From NCBI GenBank assembly GCA_035647855.1, contig DASRMP010000008.1, positions 1 through 32,074 of the forward strand: a DNA stretch of 32,074 nucleotides. Reading direction: 5' to 3'. The DNA comes from JAAZBW01 sp035647855 (GTDB taxonomy: Bacteria; Actinomycetota; Actinomycetes; Actinomycetales; Actinomycetaceae). Below, in pieces: positions 1 to 6,833 of the stretch. The notes beneath the pieces are model-generated. The model saw only the letters and a program-made list of their open reading frames with translations, had not been told where the DNA came from and searched no databases. How positions within the stretch are numbered: the first letter of the stretch is position 1; the number at the start of each line of letters is the position of its first letter. A program made the position numbers and the translations under genes.

Positions 1-256
1 GGATCAGGGTCGTCGTCCCCGCGCGAGCGGGGGTGAGCCCGCCCAGATGGACAAGCTGGACGCGCTCGCGCGGGGACGACACGACGAGATCGAGGCCGCC
101 CCGCTCGTCGACCGGCTCACCCCCGCTCGCGCGGGGACGACGGGGTGACGCTGTCCGAGCCGGGCGCCGGCCTGGGCTCACCCCCGCGCGAACGCGTCCA
201 GCTTGTCCATCTGGGCGGGCTCACCCCCGCTCGCGCGGGGACGACGACCCTGATCC
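1..256. repeat. 75-bp inverted duplication within the CRISPR array
   Basis: Positions 1-75 are the reverse complement of 182-256 with one mismatch (position 66 against 192). The 62-bp core, 1-62 against 195-256, matches perfectly. The arms include part of spacer 246-277, a whole repeat (12-40 inverted against 217-245) and 22 bases of a truncated spacer (41-62 inverted against 195-216). The junctions fall inside the palindromic part of CRISPR repeats: 63-80 is only the last 18 bases of a repeat, and 174-187 only the first 14. Such a fold-back at a sequence edge is typical of a chimeric read or assembly error, but a real inversion between palindromic repeats is possible. Confidence 0.9.
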
Positions 257-550
257 AGAGAAAGTCGTCCTGGGCCCCGGCTCACCCCCGCTCGCGCGGG
301 GACGACTCGCTTGCCAGACTTGGCGATGAAAGATACCTCGGCTCACCCCCGCTCGCGCGGGGACGACAGAGCAATACGAAAGGGAGGGTTTTTAACCCTG
401 GGCTCACCCCCGCTCGCGCGGGGACGACGAAGAAGGCGGACACGCTCCTGACTGACCTCTGGGCTCACCCCCGCTCGCGCGGGGACGACGTGTCAAGCCC
501 GCCGTAGCGAATATACGGCTCGGGCTCACCCCCGCTCGCGCGGGGACGAC
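12..550 (-). CRISPR. Type I-E CRISPR array, minus-strand transcribed
   Basis: Repeats of 28-29 bp end at 141, 245, 306, 367, 428, 489 and 550. On the plus strand they start GGCTCACCCCCG and end GCGGGGACGAC, with an internal palindromic stem. The period is 61 bp with 32-bp spacers: 490-521, 429-460, 368-399, 307-338, 246-277, 142-173 and 81-112. On the minus strand the repeat starts GTCGTCCCCGCG and ends GGTGAGCC, which resembles known actinobacterial type I-E repeats. The array therefore reads leftwards from the leader at 551-623, in the same direction as the cas genes. The last base of the repeat (position 29, minus strand) varies. It is C in the three leader-proximal repeats (starting at 522, 461 and 400 on the plus strand) and at 217, but G at 339, 278 and 113. 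The unit between 141 and 217 is truncated, and 1-75 is an inverted copy (separate entry). I saw no spacer match elsewhere in the window. Confidence 0.97.
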
Positions 551-623
551 ACTTCCTGAGCTGGACAGTTACAGCCCAAGAGGTCAGGCTTCATTCAATC
601 AGCGGCCACAAACGAGCGAGCCA
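551..623 (-). promoter_or_regulatory. CRISPR leader
   Basis: This 73-bp stretch lies between the cas2 stop and the last intact repeat (522-550). It is less GC-rich than its surroundings. In type I-E loci the leader sits between cas2 and the array, holds the array promoter and directs new spacers to the first repeat. Here the position and orientation fit exactly. I did not recognise a clear -10/-35 pair, so the call rests on position. Confidence 0.7.
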
Positions 624-974
624 CTATCGCGTGAATTTCCGGGCTTCGCGGTACCGGCGTGCATTGCTCTTCGCCGGTCCTTGCCGAGGAGCGGGCGCGT
701 CAGCGTTTGGGCGGCTCATCAATGTGAGGCCATCGAGATCTACCGGAGTCCACTCGTGCCCGTGCACCCGGAAGTCCAGACCCTGCTCTGACCGCGCCGT
801 CGAGACCATGATCGCGCGCCCCTTGGTCAGCATCGAAATGATGATCCCCCAGAGGTGGTCTCGGATCCGCCGGTTCACCCGTCCCACGTACACCCCGGGC
901 GCTATTTCCAACAACCATCGCGTGAGATGGCCACGCAGTCCCGGCGGAACGGCGGTCAGAACGACGACGACCAC
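624..974 (-). CDS. cas2: CRISPR-associated endonuclease Cas2e
   Basis: This 116-aa protein is Cas2 of the I-E type. It is the structural dimer of the Cas1-Cas2 spacer-integration complex. The sequence opens with VVVVLTAVPPGLRGHLTRWL and contains the Cas2e signatures EIAPGVYVG, EQGLDFRVHGHEW and PVDLDGLTL. The core ends near residue 90, and the remaining basic tail is a common variation. The start is GTG at 974-972, which preserves the conserved N-terminal strand and overlaps the end of cas1 by 19 bp, so the two are translationally coupled. It is the last gene of the cas operon, directly before the leader. Confidence 0.95.
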   Translation of the reverse strand: MVVVVLTAVPPGLRGHLTRWLLEIAPGVYVGRVNRRIRDHLWGIIISMLTKGRAIMVSTARSEQGLDFRVHGHEWTPVDLDGLTLMSRPNADAPAPRQGPAKSNARRYREARKFTR

Positions 975-1906
975 TCAGCCTCCGCATAGTTCATCCCTGC
1001 CGCAAGGTTGATGCCCTCGGAGTCCCAGATTTCTACATACGAGACTTCAAGAGACTCGTCAACTGGAACTCCGAGAATCGTCTGAATATCGTTGACAGAG
1101 CGCTCGAGGATCTTGTGTTCATAGAGACGGTTGCGCATCTCGCGCCGTGTTGCGGGTCCTACGTCATCTGGGGACTCCTTCGCGACATCAAAGGCCACCG
1201 GGATCGACGTCTCTGCCTTGTATAGGTCCGCGATGTCGTAGATGAAGGACCGATGCTGCCCGGTGTGGACAACCCCGAGACCTGGCGCGAGACCGAGAGA
1301 CACCACCACGGAGTGAATCACTCCGTACAGCGCGTAGTTTGCGGCCGATAGCGCCTGATTGACGGCGTCTCCTCCGGAGAAGTCGTTGGGATCATAGGTC
1401 CGCCTCTCCCATGGGACGCCAGTCCGTTGAGATTCCTCCCGATAGGCACGGCGCACGCGTGCGCCTTCACGGCCGCGCAGTTGCTGCATGGTCAATGCGG
1501 AGACATCCTCACCAGGGAACCTCATCGAATACATCATTCGTGCGGCTGCAAGGCGTTCTCGCTTGTTCGAGACCATCTCGGCCTGCCTTATGAGCAGCGA
1601 GGTCGACCGCGCGAGCGACGATCCGTGCGCGTAATACCTGACAGCTCCCTCGCCCACCCATACGGCGCTCGTCCCGCTCTCCCCCAACAACATCACCGCG
1701 TGGTGGGTGACTCGGCAACCCGGACCCAGGAGGAGCACACTCAGGGTGGCCGAGGGAAGGTGGACCGTCCCCTTCGAATTCGAGACAGTGATTGCATTGG
1801 ATGCGCGGTTCACCAGACACCTCTCCACATACACGAAAGAGAGCCGTTCGCGAACGCGTAGCAATTGCTGCGGCGTCGGCTTCGGAGCACCCGGGATCGG
1901 TTTCAT
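956..1906 (-). CDS. cas1: CRISPR-associated endonuclease Cas1e
   Basis: This 316-aa integrase of the adaptation complex joins prespacers to the leader-proximal repeat. The metal-binding catalytic residues of the Cas1 family are visible: E147 in LRGREGARV, H214 in GVVHTG, and D224 and D227 in YDIADLYK. The N-terminal beta domain runs to about residue 90 and the alpha-helical catalytic domain follows. The length is normal for Cas1e (about 300 aa). The ATG start at 1906 overlaps the cas6e stop by 4 bp (ATGA). No key residue is missing, so adaptation should be functional. Confidence 0.96.
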   Translation of the reverse strand: MKPIPGAPKPTPQQLLRVRERLSFVYVERCLVNRASNAITVSNSKGTVHLPSATLSVLLLGPGCRVTHHAVMLLGESGTSAVWVGEGAVRYYAHGSSLARSTSLLIRQAEMVSNKRERLAAARMMYSMRFPGEDVSALTMQQLRGREGARVRRAYREESQRTGVPWERRTYDPNDFSGGDAVNQALSAANYALYGVIHSVVVSLGLAPGLGVVHTGQHRSFIYDIADLYKAETSIPVAFDVAKESPDDVGPATRREMRNRLYEHKILERSVNDIQTILGVPVDESLEVSYVEIWDSEGINLAAGMNYAEAEWSSSF

Positions 1907-2565
1907 GCCCGCGCGAGGGTAAGCAGCCCGCAGCCGTAGCCCTTGCCACGGCCCAAGCCCGAAATGAGCGTCGTCCGGAGCGTCTCTGGATCAGTCACCT
2001 CGAGGTGCCCTTGGTACGTCGCTGTTGAGAGGGTCACGCGTGACGAGCCGCGCTGGAAGGTCTTGATCTCACGGCGAATGACACTCACCAGCGGGACATC
2101 CTCGTGAACAGGAATTGCAAACCCTGCCCGCTGCGAACGACTCAGAAGCCATTCGAGTTGCTGGCTCGCCGTAACGTGACCGAGCACCTTTCCGCGCGCT
2201 CCTTCTCCGGAGGACTTTCTGTAGGTCGGATTTGCCGCCAAGCGGAAGCGCCACACCTGTCCATTGGCTATCGATTCGAGAATCGGGCCATAGTCACGAA
2301 CAGCTGGTCTCCCCTCCTCGGTCTCCCATCCGGCCTGTTCCACCACAGGCTGAAGGTCTGGCCTCAACGGGCTGACCACATATAGCACCACCCGATGCCG
2401 GTCGAGCTCATCCACGCGCCACAGCAAGCGTGGGCCTCCCCCACGGTCCTTGATTACCCCCGGAGGAAACCCCGCCAAAATGGCTGCATGCATCGCATGC
2501 GGAGATGCAAGCAACCTCCGCGATCCACGTCGCACGGGATTCAGGTACACCCTGGACAGATACAT
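1903..2565 (-). CDS. cas6e: Type I-E crRNA endonuclease Cas6e (CasE/Cse3)
   Basis: This 220-aa metal-independent endoribonuclease cuts the pre-crRNA at the base of the repeat hairpin and stays bound to the 3' handle in Cascade. It starts with MYLSRVYLNP, typical of the family. It carries candidate catalytic histidines H23 and H26 in SPHAMHAAI (His26 is catalytic in the Thermus homologue), and it ends with the glycine-rich loop GLGRGKGYGCGLL at about 204-216. The array repeat has the matching GC-rich hairpin. The gene begins 3 bp after the cas5e stop and overlaps cas1 by 4 bp. Confidence 0.95.
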   Translation of the reverse strand: MYLSRVYLNPVRRGSRRLLASPHAMHAAILAGFPPGVIKDRGGGPRLLWRVDELDRHRVVLYVVSPLRPDLQPVVEQAGWETEEGRPAVRDYGPILESIANGQVWRFRLAANPTYRKSSGEGARGKVLGHVTASQQLEWLLSRSQRAGFAIPVHEDVPLVSVIRREIKTFQRGSSRVTLSTATYQGHLEVTDPETLRTTLISGLGRGKGYGCGLLTLARA

Positions 2566-2568
2566 CGC

Positions 2569-3348
2569 CTACTCCTCGTCGAAAGGTGACCATGGGTCTG
2601 CGTAGTCGTTGCCTACGCGCGCGGCCCCCATTCCCGACGACGAAGCCTTCGCCGCCGGCCGCGCTTCCCTGTGGGTGTCACTCGCGCACCGGCTGACCTC
2701 CACCGTGGTTTCCACAACCTCCCGCGTGCTGTACCTACGGCGGTCAGAGTCAAAGCTGACCGGAACATCGGGCACTCGGCGCTTGGCCGTGACCGTACCA
2801 CCCAGTTCGATTCCTGTGTCCGCCAGCACCGTGAGTACGGCGTGGCTGCTCCGGTGGTGCTCCCGTATGTGCTCGGATGCAGCCCACGGCTCGTCGTGGA
2901 TGGCATCCGCGAGGTCCTTCTCAACCACTTTGTGGAACGGATACCTGGCGGGCGGACACGAGCGCCGCCCGAGATAGAGAGGAAACACCGGCCGAGAGAG
3001 ATTCTCCGCAATTCCAGCGATCAAATCATCCGGCCCTTCGAGATAAGCAGTGAAGACTGCGTCCTCCAAGTAGTACCGGTTTGACAGTGGCATGCTAATT
3101 GATCGATTTGTGAGCCGACTGGCCGTGTGGAAATCTCGCAGAACTGAGCCCGGCTGATCAATACGCACGGCAAAACGCAATCCCAAGAGGTCTTCAAGGG
3201 GATCAGTCCGGCGCCTACCCTGAGCCGCAGCAAGAAGCCCGATCACACCACTCTTGGTGGGTGCCGCCTCAGTCATTCTTCGTGAGAAGCGGCTCTCTGA
3301 ACCCCAGGACTGCAGGGGTGCTCCAAGAGTCAGGACAAGAACACTCAC
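2569..3348 (-). CDS. cas5e: Cascade subunit Cas5e (CasD)
   Basis: This 259-aa Cascade subunit binds the 5' handle of the crRNA next to Cse1. Family signatures are LGAPLQSWG (residues 8-16) and the glycine-rich TKSGVIGLLAAAQG (about 31-44). The RAMP fold continues through RYYLEDAVFTAYLEG and the FPLYLGRRSCPPARY segment. The C-terminal tail after about residue 205 is basic and serine/alanine-rich. It is longer than in the E. coli protein and likely disordered. The ATG overlaps the cas7e stop by 4 bp. Confidence 0.95.
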   Translation of the reverse strand: MSVLVLTLGAPLQSWGSESRFSRRMTEAAPTKSGVIGLLAAAQGRRRTDPLEDLLGLRFAVRIDQPGSVLRDFHTASRLTNRSISMPLSNRYYLEDAVFTAYLEGPDDLIAGIAENLSRPVFPLYLGRRSCPPARYPFHKVVEKDLADAIHDEPWAASEHIREHHRSSHAVLTVLADTGIELGGTVTAKRRVPDVPVSFDSDRRRYSTREVVETTVEVSRCASDTHREARPAAKASSSGMGAARVGNDYADPWSPFDEE

Positions 3349-4481
3349 TGCGCGCCGCCATCAAGAGCTGAAGCGACAGCCTCCCCCAATTCACCGAAGG
3401 ACACTCGCTCCCCGAGCGAGCCAATCGAGGAGGCAGCCTCACCGATCCAACCAACAAGAGTTGTGCGTGCGGGAATCCCCATGCCCTCGACCACGTCGTT
3501 CGCGTGCGAGACGAACTTCTCGACCGCGGTCTTCACGTGTCCGTTCCTTGACTTCACGGGGGTCTCAAAAGCACCCACGAGGTTGATCGGCTGATCATCC
3601 CTGATCATCACCGCCACCGCGTCCGGCACGGTCCTGTTGGCGAACGTGTTTTGCTTACCGGTCGGCATTGCGTGGACGAACGCGTCAGCAAACACTGCCA
3701 CTGCCCGCAGAGCCGCCGCGTGAGAGCCGAGGTTCTCCTCGAGCTGGCTCATATTGACGGTCGCATAGCGGTAGATGGTCGATGAAGAGAACTCGATCGT
3801 GCCGATCATTCCGGCTCCGGCGTCCTCGTCCTCATCCTTGGCATCATCGACGGCGGTGAAATAGTCGAACTCCGGTTCTACCGCATGGACGCCAAGGGCA
3901 TGCGCAACCTGGCACGACGCGTCCACGTTCACTCCGGTCGGTTCTGCGACCATTCGGCCGAAGAGAGCGATATCGATTGAGTGGTCTTTGTCGATGAGGT
4001 CCTTTACCTTCTCAGCCTTCAGGAACTTCAGTGGGTCCTCGGCCTCGGCAGCACGCGCGGCGGCAATGGCGAGAGACTCCAGCTGTGTCGCAGAGAGAAA
4101 AACCAAGAACCCCGCGACCGGATTTCGTTGAGTCTCAGGCTCGTCGCCACTACTCTTCTTGGCACGTCGCTCCTTCAGGTTGAAGCCCACTGCCTTCATC
4201 GCTGCTTCGGCAAGCTCACTCGACCTCTCGGCCAACTCCGGCGTTCGTGTGGCGATCACCTCGGCGAGTGAATCCACAATTTCAAGGGTGCGTGTCCCCA
4301 CCTCGCTGGGGTCGAGTGTGGAGTTGAAACGCTCCCGAGTTGCGCGCTTCCATGCCTGACTCGAAACACGAACCCGTGAGACTCCGCCATAGATTGCCGA
4401 CTTGGGTGAGCCCGTGTCGTCGCGGTTGACATTGCTTGGGGGGAGAGTCTGGATGATGTGGAAGTCAACATAGGTTGCCAT
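3345..4481 (-). CDS. cas7e: Cascade backbone subunit Cas7e (CasC/Cse4)
   Basis: This 378-aa subunit polymerises along the crRNA spacer to form the Cascade backbone. The hallmark N-terminus is clear: HIIQTLPPSNVNRDDTGSPK (about 8-27), followed by the YGGVSRVRVSSQAWKRATR stretch (31-49). GVHAVEPEFDYFTAVDD and MPTGKQNTFANRTVPD are further conserved blocks. Length is usual for the family. It starts 12 bp after the cse2 stop and overlaps cas5e by 4 bp. Confidence 0.96.
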   Translation of the reverse strand: MATYVDFHIIQTLPPSNVNRDDTGSPKSAIYGGVSRVRVSSQAWKRATRERFNSTLDPSEVGTRTLEIVDSLAEVIATRTPELAERSSELAEAAMKAVGFNLKERRAKKSSGDEPETQRNPVAGFLVFLSATQLESLAIAAARAAEAEDPLKFLKAEKVKDLIDKDHSIDIALFGRMVAEPTGVNVDASCQVAHALGVHAVEPEFDYFTAVDDAKDEDEDAGAGMIGTIEFSSSTIYRYATVNMSQLEENLGSHAAALRAVAVFADAFVHAMPTGKQNTFANRTVPDAVAVMIRDDQPINLVGAFETPVKSRNGHVKTAVEKFVSHANDVVEGMGIPARTTLVGWIGEAASSIGSLGERVSFGELGEAVASALDGGAQ

Positions 4482-4492
4482 GGTGTGCCCTT

Positions 4493-5146
4493 TCAGTGGT
4501 CAGCGGTAGCGGCGGTGGCACCGTCATCGCCTGTGGTGCCGTCTTCGTTTGGGGTGGTCGCGCGTTCGCGAGCGAAGAAGTCTCGTCCCCAAGTCCTCAC
4601 GACCCGGTCACGGCTCTCGCCCCAGTGCCAGAGGGAGAGATCGTCAGCGAGCATCGCGTAGTCGAGCGCGATTCCTTCTGCCCGCATCTGGGTGATGAGG
4701 CCTCGGAGGTGAGTCAGGAGTTCGGCCATCGTCGAGGAGGTTCCAAGCGCCGTGAATCTGCGGTAGACGGGAGATGTCGCTATGTTCTCGTCATCCGTCA
4801 GGCCACTGGCTCTCGCGAGCCTCCGAACCGCGGTTCCGAGCGATACTCCCGTGCGATGCATGGGACTCGATGCACCGTGTCCCTGCTGGTGCATCGCGAA
4901 CAGGCAGACGGCGTCGTGTACCGCCTGCTCCTCATGGGTGGGCAGATCGGGCCTGACGACGTCCTCGGACCAGTAGGTCACCTCCCACAAGTCCGGAACA
5001 CTCCCGGCGGCTCGACCCACGCCACGCCGTAGCCGTGCGCGCAGACCGACTGCGGTGGCGCTCTCTCCGCTTAGACGCGGAATCGCGCGTTCTACGGCCT
5101 TGCCTGCTCGGGTCCATGCCTTGCGGTGTTGGGCGGTTTCGGTCAT
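4493..5146 (-). CDS. cse2: Cascade small subunit Cse2 (CasB)
   Basis: This 217-aa, largely helical protein forms the Cascade belly, which stabilises the R-loop. The family pattern is seen in the N-terminal WTRAGKAVERAIPRLSGES segment, in FAMHQQGHG, in LGTAVRRLA, and in the C-terminal WGRDFFARE. The open frame extends upstream to 5389, but the true start is the ATG at 5146. It overlaps the cse1 stop as ATGA (5143-5146), has a good ribosome site (AAAGGTGAGGAC on the minus strand), and gives the usual family start. The last roughly 25 residues are acidic, Thr/Ala/Gly-rich and probably unstructured. Confidence 0.93.
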   Translation of the reverse strand: MTETAQHRKAWTRAGKAVERAIPRLSGESATAVGLRARLRRGVGRAAGSVPDLWEVTYWSEDVVRPDLPTHEEQAVHDAVCLFAMHQQGHGASSPMHRTGVSLGTAVRRLARASGLTDDENIATSPVYRRFTALGTSSTMAELLTHLRGLITQMRAEGIALDYAMLADDLSLWHWGESRDRVVRTWGRDFFARERATTPNEDGTTGDDGATAATADH

Positions 5147-6807
5147 GTCCTCACCTTTCTGACCCGGGGAAGAATTCGATGGAGTGCCGAGAAGAAGCTC
5201 TGTTCGGCAGAGGGGAGTGTGACGAGGCGCGTGCCTCCCCCAACGCTGACGAGCCTGCCCTGTCTGGCAGAAGGTGGTGCCGAGGTCACAAGTTCTCCTC
5301 CGAGTTCGTACGCGAGGGAGCGCAGGTGATCGTCCCATTCGGCAAGGTGGAGTTCCAAGGACTCGGATCGCACGAAGGACGTCATCCATGCCGGCGCAAA
5401 CCCGTCCAGCCGAGCATAGAAAGTGGCCTGGGCACCTTGTGCTTGGGCGGCCCCGGGCTCCTCGGAACGGTCACCGCCTGCTTGTGCGACATCGCGGGCG
5501 AGGACACCAAGCCGATAGGAGACCTCATCGGCACGCCGTACCGCCTGCTCGAGTATTCGGGTGACTTCCTCCTTGCGGTCCCCCAGAACCTCGGCTGAAA
5601 CTGCGACCTCGTCCGAGTACACCTCATCAATGACAGCTTCCATGGAGCCGTAGGTGACTCCCACCGCACGGACCCGCAGCATGGGTGATCCAACCAGTTC
5701 GTAGATGCTCTCATTAGCAAGGAAGCGCAGCGTGGCGGCGGGAAGGTGAGGATCCTGACCTTTTCCCAGCCTTCCTGATTCGCCTGTCGATGCGGGCAGC
5801 ATCGCTGGCAGCGTTCGCCAGAAGGACTGGGTGGCGTCATGACGGCGCGCCATGTACACCTTGGTCTTCAGTTTCCTGCTCTGCGGAAGTGAGTGCCTCC
5901 AACCGGACATTGGCTCCCGCTCATGCATGTTGTGCTCCGCGAGTTTGTCCCCTTGGCTCAGAATCACACCAGTGATCCCATCGAGTGATCCAACTAGTCG
6001 GACTCGACGGGACGGCCAGGTGTAAAGGCGCGCCGGTCCAGGAATGGGACGTTCTCCCTTTTCGAACGTGAAGTCGCCGCGTACCGACGTTGGCTGCTGA
6101 TCCCTCTCCCAGATTGCCTCATCGTGCTCCACCCCGAGGTAGTCGTAGGGAACGAAGTTCAACATGAGGGTCTGGGCGATCGTGTCGCCCACCACGAGGA
6201 CGCCTCCGATCTGACCCGCCCAACTCGGACCGATGGGGTAACCTTTTCCACCCTTTTGGAGGGAGTCTCCTATTACCCCCGAGCGGATACCCGAGGGGTC
6301 AAATGCCTGTGCATGAACAAGCCAGATCGCCGCCTCCGAGCAGGGAATCCGTTCGAGCGCCTCCCCGGCACGGGTGGTGAAAAACTGCGATCCGTTGGGC
6401 ACATCGGCGATGATCTTCTCCAGACCCGAGACCGCGTCTTTCGCCGTTCTGAGATCTGCCACCTGATGGAAGGGCACATCTCCACCGAGGAGGTAGAAGC
6501 GGTCATGCCACTCCAGGAGGTACTCATCGATCTCGTCACTGGGCAGGCCGTCGGTCCACAGTTCCCTCCACTGACGTTCGGCACTCGCACCATCGCCGCC
6601 GTACAGTCCATCGGTCGCCCGATACAGGATTGACAGAAGCAGCCGGTAGAGCGCGAACGACTGAGTCGGAAGTTCACACGCCAGATCTACAAGCGAATCC
6701 GCCTGCTGGAACAATTCTCTGATACCAACGGACTCCACGTGTCCGGACACCGTGAGCACCGGTATCCATTTCTCGTCGAGAAGGTTATAACTGGGCAACC
6801 CTGCCAC
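5143..6807 (-). CDS. cse1: Cascade large subunit Cse1 (CasA)
   Basis: This 554-aa large subunit recognises the PAM and recruits Cas3. Signatures are YNLLDEKWIPV (7-17), FALYRLLLSILYRA (51-64), FYLLGGDVPFHQV (104-116), WLVHAQAFDPSGI (162-174) and the GGKGYPIGPSWAG segment (186-198). The C-terminal four-helix bundle follows. An inserted alanine/glutamine-rich stretch (GGDRSEEPGAAQAQGAQ, about 454-470) is not part of the core and may be a flexible loop. Start at 6807 is 26 bp after the cas3 stop. Confidence 0.95.
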   Translation of the reverse strand: MAGLPSYNLLDEKWIPVLTVSGHVESVGIRELFQQADSLVDLACELPTQSFALYRLLLSILYRATDGLYGGDGASAERQWRELWTDGLPSDEIDEYLLEWHDRFYLLGGDVPFHQVADLRTAKDAVSGLEKIIADVPNGSQFFTTRAGEALERIPCSEAAIWLVHAQAFDPSGIRSGVIGDSLQKGGKGYPIGPSWAGQIGGVLVVGDTIAQTLMLNFVPYDYLGVEHDEAIWERDQQPTSVRGDFTFEKGERPIPGPARLYTWPSRRVRLVGSLDGITGVILSQGDKLAEHNMHEREPMSGWRHSLPQSRKLKTKVYMARRHDATQSFWRTLPAMLPASTGESGRLGKGQDPHLPAATLRFLANESIYELVGSPMLRVRAVGVTYGSMEAVIDEVYSDEVAVSAEVLGDRKEEVTRILEQAVRRADEVSYRLGVLARDVAQAGGDRSEEPGAAQAQGAQATFYARLDGFAPAWMTSFVRSESLELHLAEWDDHLRSLAYELGGELVTSAPPSARQGRLVSVGGGTRLVTLPSAEQSFFSALHRILPRVRKVRT

Positions 6808-6833
6808 CTCTCACACGCTTCGTTACATCACCC

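Noticed and set aside
33..507. Two open frames across the CRISPR array (98 and 120 aa)
   Set aside because: They are translations of the repeats (RGRAHPRSRGDD pattern) and have no gene features.
5147..5389. Longer N-terminus for cse2
   Set aside because: It would overlap cse1 by about 80 codons in another frame. The ATGA-coupled start with a ribosome site is the usual arrangement.
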